From a bacterium (GTDB lineage Bacteria > CSSED10-310 > JAFGSJ01): a stretch of 64,000 bases of DNA. Below, in pieces: positions 43,117 to 52,099 of this stretch. The position numbers and the translations under genes were made by a program. Numbering within the stretch: the stretch's first letter is position 1; every line of letters starts with the position of its first letter. The stretch spans positions 1 to 64,000 of the forward strand of contig JAFGSJ010000008.1 of the NCBI GenBank assembly GCA_016934675.1. The letters run 5' to 3'. A model generated the notes under the pieces. The model was not told where the DNA came from, ran no database searches, and was given only the letters and a program-made list of their open reading frames with translations.

Positions 43117-44442
43117 TTGGCCGAGTATATCAATCCAGTTGTAAGTGATGGACAGGGTAATATTTTCGAGATTCCCGGTTATACGATGGTCGGGATGTCC
43201 CTATCGGGACCGATTGCTCTCGCTTCACGTGACGTCATTCCCCTGCCTGAAGGGAGTGATTTATTTGAGTTGCCGGCTCGGATAGCATTAGCACAAAATA
43301 ATGCGACCGGGGAATTAATGGAGATCAGCCATTATCATGGCCAGGCAGTATTACCAGTGACAGCCTTTATGGCGCCAGCGTATATCCAGATTGCCCGGAC
43401 AGCGTTTCGTAGCAGGCCCAATGCTCCGACGCTGCCTCTGTTCAGTTACACAGCGGTGGGTTGGCATCGGGGTCGGTTTTATGTTGCTGGGAAACGGATT
43501 GATCGCGATCAGCGTCAAGACTTGCGGAATTTTGAACAGGCTCGTCTCGATAAAGCCTCTCAGGACATGCTTCGACGTTATCCAGCTAATAGGCTGGTCG
43601 AGCATCTGGTCCGTAACTGTGTCATACGTTATGGCTGTCCGGCGGCCCGTAATTTTGTGCTGGAACGGTGGGAATGCCCGGCTCCGGTCAGTCCATCATG
43701 CAATGCCCGCTGTGTGGGATGTTTATCGAAACAGGGAAATGAATCCGGTTTCGTTGCTTCCATGGATAGGATTTCTTTTATACCGACGGTAAACGAGTTG
43801 GTTGAATTCTGTCTCCCCCATCTTGAGAAAGCGGCACGACCCGTGATCAGTTTCGGCCAGGGCTGTGAAGGTGAGCCCTTGCTCCAAGGTGAGCTCATCG
43901 AGAAAACGATCAAGGTCCTTCGAAGCAAGACCCAGCGTGGCGTGATCAATCTCAATACAAACGGGAGTCGACCGGAAACGGTTGAACGGCTTTGCCAGGC
44001 TGGTTTAGATAGCATCAGGCTGAGTTTGAATTCTGCCCAAGAGAGATATTATTCGCGATACTTTAGACCACGTGATTATGCATTCGAGCAGGTAATGGAA
44101 TCCATGCGTAGAGTCGCTCGATATGAGCGTTGGATATCGATCAATTATTTCATTATGCCCGGATTTACTGATCATGTTGATGAAGTGAAGGCACTCGAAG
44201 ACCTCCTGCACGAGATACCGATCAACATGATCCAGACTCGAAATCTGAACTGTGATCCGGAACTGTATCAGCGACTGCTCGGACTCGAATCATCGCCTGA
44301 CGGAACGATGGGTATACCAGGCTGGCTCGATTACATGGCACAGCACTATCCCTGGCTCAAACTGGGTTATTTTAATCCGCCTCGGGTGGAGATGAAAAAA
44401 TACTGGAAGCTTTGTCCCAGGAAAAAAACAGCTGTGCCCTAA
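43117..44442 (+). CDS. Radical SAM protein with long N-terminal extension
   Basis: A 441-residue enzyme. The cluster motif CNARCVGC lies at C195, C199 and C202. Later core parts are VISFGQGCEGEPLL, VINLNTNGSRPETVERL and DSIRLSLNSAQERYY. The first 190 residues are a separate region (GYTMVGMSLSGPIALASRDVIPLPEGSDLF, VRNCVIRYGCPAARNFVLERW) that I do not recognise. The start is TTG 43117, with a weak SD. The class resembles the MoaA/SPASM-like radical SAM superfamily but no SPASM cysteines follow. Substrate unknown. Confidence 0.75.
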   Translation: MAEYINPVVSDGQGNIFEIPGYTMVGMSLSGPIALASRDVIPLPEGSDLFELPARIALAQNNATGELMEISHYHGQAVLPVTAFMAPAYIQIARTAFRSRPNAPTLPLFSYTAVGWHRGRFYVAGKRIDRDQRQDLRNFEQARLDKASQDMLRRYPANRLVEHLVRNCVIRYGCPAARNFVLERWECPAPVSPSCNARCVGCLSKQGNESGFVASMDRISFIPTVNELVEFCLPHLEKAARPVISFGQGCEGEPLLQGELIEKTIKVLRSKTQRGVINLNTNGSRPETVERLCQAGLDSIRLSLNSAQERYYSRYFRPRDYAFEQVMESMRRVARYERWISINYFIMPGFTDHVDEVKALEDLLHEIPINMIQTRNLNCDPELYQRLLGLESSPDGTMGIPGWLDYMAQHYPWLKLGYFNPPRVEMKKYWKLCPRKKTAVP

Positions 44443-44496
44443 ACATTGCAGATGATACAATCAAAAGTTGTCCCATGCCTGCTTAAGGATTCAGGA

Positions 44497-44525
44497 TTGA
44501 CCTGATAGGGCTAAGGCTTTATATT
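44497..44525 (+). promoter_or_regulatory. Promoter of the subtilase gene
   Basis: TTGACC (44497-44502) and TATATT (44520-44525), 17-nt spacer, 68 nt before ATG; AAAGGAG precedes ATG. Confidence 0.55.
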
Positions 44526-44592
44526 TATTATAGATAGAGTTAAAAAACTTATTTTTGCCTGAGAAACTCCAGCGATCAGCAAAGGAGCGACC

Positions 44593-47500
44593 ATGCGGGT
44601 CAAGCGGGTATTTCCATGTTATCTAAGCTGCGTGCTGTTCTTCTTGTGCGGTTTTTCATATGAAAATAGTGATCGGGCAGTATATCGTGATCGAAGCATC
44701 GTATTGCATTCCCGGGAGATACGGACTGAGCACATGGTCCGGGTTGATCCGGTTGAGATCATGTCTCAATCCGAGCAATTCTTGTGGTTGATCAGCTACA
44801 TTCAGGGACAAAGCGATCAAGTACGTCGAGCGATCGAGGTCGAACATGTCCGTTTACTCGAGTATATCCCGCACAATTGTTTTCTGGTGTATGGTCCTTC
44901 AGAACAGGTAGCTTGTCTCTTCGAACACAGGGTCATAACCTGGATTGGTCCTTATCTGGCAACGGATAAATACAGAATCGAGCAATTTGAGCAGGGTTGT
45001 CACGAATTACAGGTCCAGATAGTGCAGACGGCCCTGTTTGGAAAGACATTATCAACAATCAAGGCTATGCCTGATACGTCGGTGTTGCGAATGACTCGCT
45101 CGAATGATCGGGCTCTGGTCTCAGTCGATACAAGAGCGTCGTCGATCATGGCTTTTGTGGACGATGTAGCCCATCTCCCAGACGTTCTTTTTCTTGAGCC
45201 TGTTCCGGTATATCAGCCGGGCAATGCGGAGGCGGCCTGGATGGTTCAATCGGGCGATACCGTTAATAAATCGGTCCCCCTATGGATGAGCGGGGGGGTT
45301 GATCGTCTCGATGGGGCCGGCCAGATCATCGGGGTTTGCGATACCGGACTGGACCCGGGCCTCTGTCATTTTTATGACGAGACCCAGCCTTTCCCCGGCG
45401 AAACAGTCAATACAAACCATCGCAAGGTTATCGCTTATTACGATCTGGTTGGTAATGGTGATTGGGACTCCTGGACCTATCGTCACGGCACGCATGTAGC
45501 CGGAACTTTAGCCGGCAATGATCTGACTGATTCGGGCACCAGGTATTGGGATTATCCTGAATACGATCTGGGGGATGGTATGGGGCTGGCGACCAAACTG
45601 GTCATACAAGATGCAGCCGCAGGTAACAATTTTACCGGTGTGCCTCTGGACCTGAACGATCTCTTCGAGCAGGCCTATAACGCCGGGGCTCGTTTTCATT
45701 CAAACAGTTGGGGTACTTCAGGTAATCACTATTATACGATTCACGCCCAGCATATTGACGAGTTTATGTGGTTCCATCAGAATTTTCTGGTTGTCTTCTT
45801 GGCAGGAAATGATGGAAACACTCCGGGCGTTATTTGGGAGCCTTCAACCGCAAAAAACTGCGTTTCGGTTGGGGCAACCTGGAATTTTGAGGAAGATGAT
45901 GAATGGATCTCGAGTCTTTACTCCGTATCGAGTTATGGTCCGACCCTGGATGGACGATTGAAGCCAACCGTGGTTGCGCCGGGTGTCAACCTGTGGTCGG
46001 CCTACGGCGACAAAACCAATAATGTCAGCAGTGGCTGGGAATATGCGGGTTCGTTCGTCAACAGAACATCCGCATTCAACAGTCCGGCTGTGGATGTCCA
46101 GATATTCGATCAGAACGGACATTACATACTGATAGCTTCGACAAAATTTGAAGAAGGAACTGGACCTTTCGGTGGGATCATCGAGTTGATGGTCAACCTG
46201 AAAATCCCGGCTGATGCTTCCATCCAACCCCTGTTCGAGTATTCGGTTGATGTTTCGGGTAGTCCCGGCTGGGTTTCATTTGTTCCTGCTGATTTCACCG
46301 ATGGTTTCCAGCAGGATGGTCTGGTCCGTTTTGAAGGTGATGATCTCACTAATTGGGAATGTTTTACTGTCAATGAAATCACCGGTCAGACCGGCACAAC
46401 GGACTATTATTGGATCAGGATCACCCGGACCAACAGCTCGGTCACTACACCCCCGACCGAGAATATCATCAAAACAACCTATCAGCCCGGGAATTGCACC
46501 CCGATTGATATGAGTTCGACCTATGGTAACTGCAGTTGTTACTGGTCGAGCGGGACCAGCATGGCGACCCCGGTCATAGCGGGTGCAGCGGCCTTGGTCC
46601 GGGAATATTTTGAGGATGGTTACTATCCGACGGGGACCGAGCTGAGCGAACATGGTTTCGAGCCTTTAGCAGCCCTGGTCAAGGCCGTAATCATCAACGC
46701 GGGTTCGCCGATTGCCTATCGACGCTATTACTCGGGTGGTGAATGGATCGACGTGGCTATCCCCGGTTTATTCTCGAATGCACAGGGTTGGGGCCAACCG
46801 CACCTTGACCACACCCTCTATTTCCATGAAGACAGCCCGAAACTCTGGCTTGTCCAGGAGGAGAACGGAATCCTGGATGGGCAAGTGTTAAGCTGGTCTG
46901 TTCCGGTCCTGGCCAGCTCGACTGATTTAAAAATCACTTTGGTCTGGACGGATTATCCCTCGAGTTGTGCCGCAGCGATCAATCTGGTCAATAATCTTGA
47001 TCTCGAGGTCGTGGACCCAGCATCGACAACGTATCTGGGTAACGTGATTTCAAGCAATTACTCGACCAGCGGCGGTTCGGCAGACGAACTCAATGTCGAG
47101 GAACAGGTCGTCCTCGATGGTTCGAGTCAGGGTTTCTACACCATATCTGTCATCGGGACCAATGTACCCTATAATCCGCAACCCTTCGCTTTGGTCGTGA
47201 CGGGTGACCTCAACCTGAACCGGAATGGCAGCGGTGAGTATTCATACGGCCTGTTGAATCTCGACCGCAGGATATATGCCGCAGGTCAGACCGCGACCAT
47301 CACCCTTTATGATCTCGATTTACTGGGGACTGGGACCGGATCGGTCCAGGCGGTCAGTACCACAGAAACAAGCCCACCCGAGCTCATCTCTTTGACTGAA
47401 TCGCCGGCAAACTCCGGCTATTTTACCGGGACGATCGCTTTGGTCACGGGCACTCCGGTTACGGATGGTCAACTCCAGGTCAATGATGGCGATACTGTGA

Positions 47501-48945
47501 CCATTACCTATATTGATGCAAACGATGGCTTTGGCAATACAAATACACCTATTACAGCCACGGCCACGGTCAATGATACCGAACCCAATATCTCGGCTGT
47601 CACTGTGGTCCGGACCACGCACCGTTGTGCGACCTTAAGTTGGCAAACAGATGAACTAGCCGATAGCACAGTCAATTATGATACCGGCATTCCTGTGACA
47701 TTATCGTATCACGACCCGATCATGACCACAGATCACGAAGTTGAAATCTGTTCATTGAATCCCTGTTTGACGTATTTTTATTCTGTCTCATCGACCAATG
47801 AGGCTGGATTGAGCGCGACAGATGATAATGGTGGCTCATATTTTTCTTTTCAGACAAAGGGATTGCGAGATGTGCTTCGTTTTGATCTGACCGTGTGTCC
47901 CGATTGGACCATGACCGGAGACTGGCAATGTCATGCCCCGGCCGGTCTTGGAGGCACCAGTTACGGCAATCCCGATCCGGTAGCTGCCCCATCCCGAGTA
48001 TTCGTTCTGGGCAACGATCTGACTGATGATGGAGATTATGCGGCCTCGACTCTGGCAGAATTGACAACATCCGCGTTTGATTTCAGTCAGAACACGGATG
48101 TATTCCTGTCTTTTCAACGCTGGTTGAACGTGGAAGAGGGCTTTTATGATACTGCCCACCTTCAGATCAGTAATGACGGTTCAAACTGGCATGATCTATG
48201 GCAAAATTGGAATTTTATGGTCGATGCTGCCTGGGGAATCGATGAATTTGAAATCAGTACCTGGGCTGCCGGTCAATCAGATGTCCAGGTCCGTTGGGCA
48301 CTCGAAGCCGACGATTATCTGCAGTTGTCCGGCTGGAACATAGATGATATACGCTTCTACGAGCTGACCTCCTGCGAGGAGGGTATCCTAAGGCTCGATC
48401 ATGATTATTATGATTGCACGGAGTATGTCAACATTGAACTGTATGATCTCAATCTGAACAGTAGTCCGAGCCTTCAGGACAGTTGTTATATCGAGGTTAC
48501 GAGCGATACGATGAGCACGCCTCTCTCAGTTCTGCTCATGGAAACAGGCTGGAATACCGCCCTTTTCATCGGCAGTTTTCAGCTCTCGCCCCAGGCCCAA
48601 TCGGGTTATCTGACTGTCAGTGAAGGGGATTCGATTTACGTTACCTATGCGGATGCTGATACTGGTGGAGGATTAACTGGTGCCGTTCAAATATCAGCCC
48701 AGGTTCCATTCTTCAATCTCGATATCGTTTCTGTCAGCAAGGATACGCAAGACCTCACCCTGACCTGGCAGATGGAACCATTAACGGATATTTATACCAT
48801 TAAAAGGTCTGAGGACCCGTCGGATTTTTCTGGTGCTGACGAGTATACGACCTCAGCCGTGCAATGGGTCGATGTGGGCGCCATCGAAGCGATAACCCAC
48901 AATTATTTTTACCTGCTTTGTGCGGACAATGATTGTGGGACATGA
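44593..48945 (+). CDS. Large secreted subtilisin-like serine protease
   Basis: A 1450-residue exported protease. A signal peptide (RVKRVFPCYLSCVLFFLCGFS) and a propeptide-like region to about 230 lead into the S8 catalytic domain. The triad is D250 (GVCDTGLD), H298 (HGTHVAG) and S656 (SSGTSMATP); the oxyanion Asn lies in FLAGNDGN. The His-Ser distance is about 358, roughly twice that of subtilisin: a beta domain is inserted between VNLWSAYGDKTN and the Ser block. C-terminal parts are beta-sandwich and Fn3-like (SWQTDELADSTVNYDTG, AGLSATDDN) with a jelly-roll-like region, probably for substrate or surface binding. No cell-wall sorting signal is seen. It has its own promoter. Confidence 0.92.
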   Translation: MRVKRVFPCYLSCVLFFLCGFSYENSDRAVYRDRSIVLHSREIRTEHMVRVDPVEIMSQSEQFLWLISYIQGQSDQVRRAIEVEHVRLLEYIPHNCFLVYGPSEQVACLFEHRVITWIGPYLATDKYRIEQFEQGCHELQVQIVQTALFGKTLSTIKAMPDTSVLRMTRSNDRALVSVDTRASSIMAFVDDVAHLPDVLFLEPVPVYQPGNAEAAWMVQSGDTVNKSVPLWMSGGVDRLDGAGQIIGVCDTGLDPGLCHFYDETQPFPGETVNTNHRKVIAYYDLVGNGDWDSWTYRHGTHVAGTLAGNDLTDSGTRYWDYPEYDLGDGMGLATKLVIQDAAAGNNFTGVPLDLNDLFEQAYNAGARFHSNSWGTSGNHYYTIHAQHIDEFMWFHQNFLVVFLAGNDGNTPGVIWEPSTAKNCVSVGATWNFEEDDEWISSLYSVSSYGPTLDGRLKPTVVAPGVNLWSAYGDKTNNVSSGWEYAGSFVNRTSAFNSPAVDVQIFDQNGHYILIASTKFEEGTGPFGGIIELMVNLKIPADASIQPLFEYSVDVSGSPGWVSFVPADFTDGFQQDGLVRFEGDDLTNWECFTVNEITGQTGTTDYYWIRITRTNSSVTTPPTENIIKTTYQPGNCTPIDMSSTYGNCSCYWSSGTSMATPVIAGAAALVREYFEDGYYPTGTELSEHGFEPLAALVKAVIINAGSPIAYRRYYSGGEWIDVAIPGLFSNAQGWGQPHLDHTLYFHEDSPKLWLVQEENGILDGQVLSWSVPVLASSTDLKITLVWTDYPSSCAAAINLVNNLDLEVVDPASTTYLGNVISSNYSTSGGSADELNVEEQVVLDGSSQGFYTISVIGTNVPYNPQPFALVVTGDLNLNRNGSGEYSYGLLNLDRRIYAAGQTATITLYDLDLLGTGTGSVQAVSTTETSPPELISLTESPANSGYFTGTIALVTGTPVTDGQLQVNDGDTVTITYIDANDGFGNTNTPITATATVNDTEPNISAVTVVRTTHRCATLSWQTDELADSTVNYDTGIPVTLSYHDPIMTTDHEVEICSLNPCLTYFYSVSSTNEAGLSATDDNGGSYFSFQTKGLRDVLRFDLTVCPDWTMTGDWQCHAPAGLGGTSYGNPDPVAAPSRVFVLGNDLTDDGDYAASTLAELTTSAFDFSQNTDVFLSFQRWLNVEEGFYDTAHLQISNDGSNWHDLWQNWNFMVDAAWGIDEFEISTWAAGQSDVQVRWALEADDYLQLSGWNIDDIRFYELTSCEEGILRLDHDYYDCTEYVNIELYDLNLNSSPSLQDSCYIEVTSDTMSTPLSVLLMETGWNTALFIGSFQLSPQAQSGYLTVSEGDSIYVTYADADTGGGLTGAVQISAQVPFFNLDIVSVSKDTQDLTLTWQMEPLTDIYTIKRSEDPSDFSGADEYTTSAVQWVDVGAIEAITHNYFYLLCADNDCGT

Positions 48946-49116
48946 CCTTGTTCTCTTCAAAAAGCAAGGTCGGTCTCACTTCTTACCCGCAAGGAAATGA
49001 AATTGACAGAGACAGAATTATGTAATACCACTATTTTCTTAGGTTTTAGTCTATCAATGAGTGGTTGACTGAGAAAATCGGGGGTGAACAGAGATGAATT
49101 CAGCAAGGAGTTACGT

Positions 49117-49569
49117 TTGTTTGTATCGATCATGACCGCTCACGATAGTATCAAGAAGAGAGAAATACTTAAAACACTTGCTGAATTACAGATCGGCTCT
49201 TTAAACCTGACCGTTCAGGGAGTTAGTATGGACCCAGCCCTGCGTCCCCTGGACAGGGTCCACCTGAACCGCGGTCTTTATCTACCAGGTGATATACTGG
49301 TTTATGTCAGAAGGGATTTTATGGTTATCCATCGCCTGATTGGTTGGTGGTGGTATCAGGGTGCATGGCATCTGGTGACAAAAGGGGATAATCTGGAACA
49401 TATTGATGCCCTCGTTTCAAAGGACTGTATTATTGGCAAGGTAATTTCCTGGGAAAGAAACGGAATCATCTTTTCGGAAACATTTCGACAACGCTTCTGC
49501 AAATGGTTGAAAAATATTGGAGGATACATTGTTCGAAGAGCTACCAGACCTAGACTCAAAGTTGATTGA
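49117..49569 (+). CDS. S26-type signal-peptidase-like protease of the RiPP cluster
   Basis: About 150 residues. The serine motif VQGVSMDPALRPLDRV is followed by LYLPGDILVYVR, FMVIHRLIG and HLVTKGDN. The histidine in VIHR in place of lysine points to the Ser-His (SipW/Sec11-type) branch. No membrane helix is evident, unlike most S26 enzymes, so it may act in the cytoplasm. AAGGAG lies 6 nt before TTG 49117; a GTG at 49084 in the same frame has no spaced SD. It overlaps the next gene by 41 nt. It could remove the leader of the precursor at 51905. Confidence 0.75.
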   Translation: MFVSIMTAHDSIKKREILKTLAELQIGSLNLTVQGVSMDPALRPLDRVHLNRGLYLPGDILVYVRRDFMVIHRLIGWWWYQGAWHLVTKGDNLEHIDALVSKDCIIGKVISWERNGIIFSETFRQRFCKWLKNIGGYIVRRATRPRLKVD

Positions 49570-50467
49570 TAAACCGGGGATCCCTGCTGATCTCTGGTCT
49601 GCGCCACGCACATTGTGGGGATCGAGTAAATATCATATTCAGGCTTATAAAGTTGAATTCGTGATCAATGGTTTAAAAGAAGAGGTGATCCGGACCCTCG
49701 ACTATCTGAAGATGGGCCAGGTTGAGGTCCCCATCGAGAAACAGGTGACCATTTCCGTCTGGAAAAGCCCATACCCTCAATTTAATAACATTCCCCTCTC
49801 AGGAAATGTGTATTCAGTCGGTTTCGAGAATGATCCACCCTATGTGATCTACTTCGGTTACTTTTACGCAGCCCGTTTCAACCTGAAAACCAGACAAATC
49901 GATCTCTTTATGGCGGATGCCCAGCCAAAGGTACTGACTGGAGAAGTAGAAAATTTCCTGCGTGTCTCGACCAGCCTGTTCTTTATTTCGGAAAATGTTT
50001 TCCCATTCCATTCTTCAGCAGTATCTCTCGAGGGTGAAACCTTTGTCTTTTTTGGACCTCATAATGCAGGAAAATCAACCCTGGCCCAACTGGCCCCCGA
50101 AAGTTCACTTGTGCTCGGCGACGATTTGAATGCCTTGATCCTCAAGGAAGACGGCGTCTATATCGCCTCACTGCCCTTTCCGAGCGAGGTCATGCGGATC
50201 AGGCCCATTGCCGAGAGGCGAATATCAGCCCTGTTCAGGATTGTCAAAGATAAAACAAATTATTTCGAACCCATGTCACCTGGTGAAAAAATAGGGGCCC
50301 TCTATGCCTCAATGCCTGTCTATAATGTTCTCCCCTCTGATATGCGCCAGGAAAGTTCCAGTTTGTTCGAAATATCCGTACGAGTCCCACTGTGTCGACT
50401 CCATTTCTCCAAGGACGAGGAGGTTTATCCATGGTTGCTAAAAAACCTAGATTCCATCCCCAGGTAA
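49529..50467 (+). CDS. HprK-like P-loop protein of the RiPP cluster
   Basis: A 312-residue protein. The C-terminal half resembles HPr kinase: NVFPFHSSAVSLEGETFVFFG, P-loop GPHNAGKS (176-183), LGDDLNALI, and SLPFPSEVMRIRPIAERRI. The N-terminal half is a divergent domain without HPr-kinase features. HprK-like genes recur in RiPP clusters such as some lasso and SynChlorMet-type cassettes, where their role is not settled (core phosphorylation or transport control). TTG 49529 is chosen for GGAGG 5 nt upstream; the TTG at 49517 would include the SD. It overlaps both neighbours. Confidence 0.78.
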   Translation: MFEELPDLDSKLIDKPGIPADLWSAPRTLWGSSKYHIQAYKVEFVINGLKEEVIRTLDYLKMGQVEVPIEKQVTISVWKSPYPQFNNIPLSGNVYSVGFENDPPYVIYFGYFYAARFNLKTRQIDLFMADAQPKVLTGEVENFLRVSTSLFFISENVFPFHSSAVSLEGETFVFFGPHNAGKSTLAQLAPESSLVLGDDLNALILKEDGVYIASLPFPSEVMRIRPIAERRISALFRIVKDKTNYFEPMSPGEKIGALYASMPVYNVLPSDMRQESSSLFEISVRVPLCRLHFSKDEEVYPWLLKNLDSIPR

Positions 50468-50700
50468 AACATACGATCATCAAGGATGAGGGCTTGATTA
50501 TCGCCCAGGAAAACGGCGATGTCCATATCGTGAACGAAGTCGCTTCGTTTCTATTGCCCTTTATTAATGGTGAGTTTACTGTTGAGCAATTGGCCGATAA
50601 GGTCACCGAAGCGTATGATGTCGATAAGGAGATGGCCTTACACGATATCGAAGCATTTCTCAACGATCTTGAAAAGAAGAAAGTAATCATTTATGACTGA
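50431..50700 (+). CDS. PqqD-family RiPP leader-binding protein
   Basis: An 89-residue RRE (RiPP recognition element) of the PqqD family. The pattern is PRFHPQVKHTIIKDEGLIIAQ, DVHIVNEVASFLLPFING, FTVEQLADKVTEAYDVDKE and DIEAFLNDLEKKKVI. PqqD proteins bind the leader peptide and present it to a radical SAM enzyme. The start has GAGGAGG 7 nt upstream inside the HprK-like gene, a 37-nt overlap. It overlaps the radical SAM ATG by 8 nt. It is the strongest single sign that this is a RiPP locus. Confidence 0.88.
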   Translation: MVAKKPRFHPQVKHTIIKDEGLIIAQENGDVHIVNEVASFLLPFINGEFTVEQLADKVTEAYDVDKEMALHDIEAFLNDLEKKKVIIYD

Positions 50701-51784
50701 GAGCTTGATTGGGCTCATTACTAAAGCATGGAACAACCACATTCTCTTTTCAATGGTCCTGGAATTGACCAACCGCTGTGATTTAAACTGTGTTTTCTGC
50801 TACACAAATCATTCTAAAAAGGGAAAACGTCTCACCAAAGAAAAATATTTCTCACTCATTGACCAAGGTCGGGACCTGGGCACGATATATTTGACCTTAA
50901 CCGGCGGTGAACCCACCCTTCACAAAGATTTTTTTGCTATCGGCAGCTATGCCGCCCGTAAAGGTTATTGTCTGAGAATCAAAACTCATGGCTCCTTTGG
51001 CGACGTGAATCTGATCGAGAGAATCAAACAGGAAATAAATCCCATGTGGATCGATCTCTCTTTTCACGGTTCCACGGCTGAAATCTACGAAAAAACGACC
51101 CAAGTCAAAGGCTCCTTTCAGCGTTTCATGACAAATCTCGATAAATTCACGACTACGGGTGCTCGACTCCAACTCCTTTGCCCGCTCACCCGTTTGAATT
51201 TCCATCAGGTCAAAGAGATGATCGATCTCAGTAAACAATTCAACCTGCCAATCCGTTTCGACCCGCAGATCACACCCCGTGATAACGGTAATCGTTCATC
51301 TCAAATCTATGCTCTGAATTTTGATGAACTTGTCCAGCATTACCAAACCCTCATGGACTATGATCCCGCTATGCAAAAATTCACCCAAGAGATTGATAGC
51401 CCTGACTTTGAAAGCACTGATACTATCCGCGCAAAAATCATCTCGAAATATCGATGTGGAGCGGGAGTCGGTAGCCTGACCATCGACCCCTTCGGCTATG
51501 CTTTACCCTGCGTGGCTTGGCGTGACCAGATTGGCAATCTCTGGCACAACTCACTCCATCAAATCTGGATGTCATCATCAAAATTGCAGAAAATCAGAAT
51601 GCAAAACGAAACCGCGGAAAACTTCTTTCAAGAAAATCACGAGAGAATCGGGCCTGTCCTCTTTTGCCCGGGAAGGGCCCTGACAGAACTGGGAACCGTT
51701 ACCGAACTCTATGATGATATTGATCGACAGAATCATGCTCAAATAAAATCGGGTTTTTTGAAAAAAAATAAAAAAAATGCTTGA
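50693..51784 (+). CDS. Radical SAM peptide-modifying enzyme with short SPASM/Twitch-like C-terminus
   Basis: A 363-residue enzyme. The radical SAM cluster CDLNCVFC has C29, C33 and C36; LTLTGGEPTLH is the GGE motif. The C-terminal part has the SPASM-like sequence YRCGAGVGSLTIDPFGYALPCVAW...IGNLWHNSLHQIW, but only C255, C273 and C325 (FCPG) are visible. One auxiliary cluster is therefore likely rather than two. Such enzymes install thioether, C-C or epimerised residues in precursor peptides. The start codon overlaps the PqqD stop, and the stop overlaps the promoter of the precursor gene. The nature of the modification is not deducible. Confidence 0.88.
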   Translation: MTESLIGLITKAWNNHILFSMVLELTNRCDLNCVFCYTNHSKKGKRLTKEKYFSLIDQGRDLGTIYLTLTGGEPTLHKDFFAIGSYAARKGYCLRIKTHGSFGDVNLIERIKQEINPMWIDLSFHGSTAEIYEKTTQVKGSFQRFMTNLDKFTTTGARLQLLCPLTRLNFHQVKEMIDLSKQFNLPIRFDPQITPRDNGNRSSQIYALNFDELVQHYQTLMDYDPAMQKFTQEIDSPDFESTDTIRAKIISKYRCGAGVGSLTIDPFGYALPCVAWRDQIGNLWHNSLHQIWMSSSKLQKIRMQNETAENFFQENHERIGPVLFCPGRALTELGTVTELYDDIDRQNHAQIKSGFLKKNKKNA

Positions 51785-51809
51785 CATGTTTTCGAAAAGT
51801 TTGTATATA
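51781..51809 (+). promoter_or_regulatory. Consensus promoter of the precursor peptide gene
   Basis: TTGACA (51781-51786) and TATATA (51804-51809), 17 nt apart, the same elements as the tRNA-Val promoter. TTGACA overlaps the radical SAM stop codon (51782-51784). The transcript leader would be about 90 nt. Confidence 0.85.
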
Positions 51810-51904
51810 TTGGATAACAATTGATTAAAAAAGCTGTAAGGTCGATTTGAGTTGTCATTACGAGTTTAAACGATACATTTTTCAGAAAGAAGAGGAGATT
51901 TGCT

Positions 51905-52024
51905 ATGAAGAGAAAGAAATACACAAAACCGGTCATCGTTCACACTGAACATCTGGAAGCCGTAGCAGCTGCATGTCCTGAACCGGGAAAGACCGCTCCA
52001 CCCTGTAACCCGATTCAATCTTAA
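51905..52024 (+). CDS. Candidate RiPP precursor peptide, 39 residues
   Basis: AGGAG lies 7 nt before ATG. The basic N-terminus KRKKYTKPVIV leads into HTEHLEAVAAA, a leader-like segment of the kind seen in radical SAM/PqqD precursors. The C-terminal 16 residues hold C24 and C34, five prolines, Gly and Lys (CPEPGKTAPPC then NPIQS). A core starting near A23/C24 is likely, with cleavage after the Ala run possible. The two cysteines ten residues apart suit thioether or disulfide chemistry. The gene is flanked by its own promoter and terminator and is the natural substrate of the four genes upstream. Confidence 0.8.
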   Translation: MKRKKYTKPVIVHTEHLEAVAAACPEPGKTAPPCNPIQS

Positions 52025-52065
52025 TATTTTTTGAATCAAGCTTTCATCGACAATATCAAAGAATT

Positions 52066-52099
52066 AAGGCACCGAAGAAATAAGTCGGTGCCTTTTTTT
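52066..52099 (+). terminator. Terminator of the precursor gene
   Basis: AAGGCACCGA (52066-52075) pairs with TCGGTGCCTT (52085-52094) and runs into seven T (52093-52099). Confidence 0.9.

Noticed and set aside
49003-49037. Promoter TTGACA at 49003-49008 for the RiPP operon
   Set aside because: No acceptable -10 at 15-19 nt spacing; kept only as a possibility, since the operon must have a promoter nearby.
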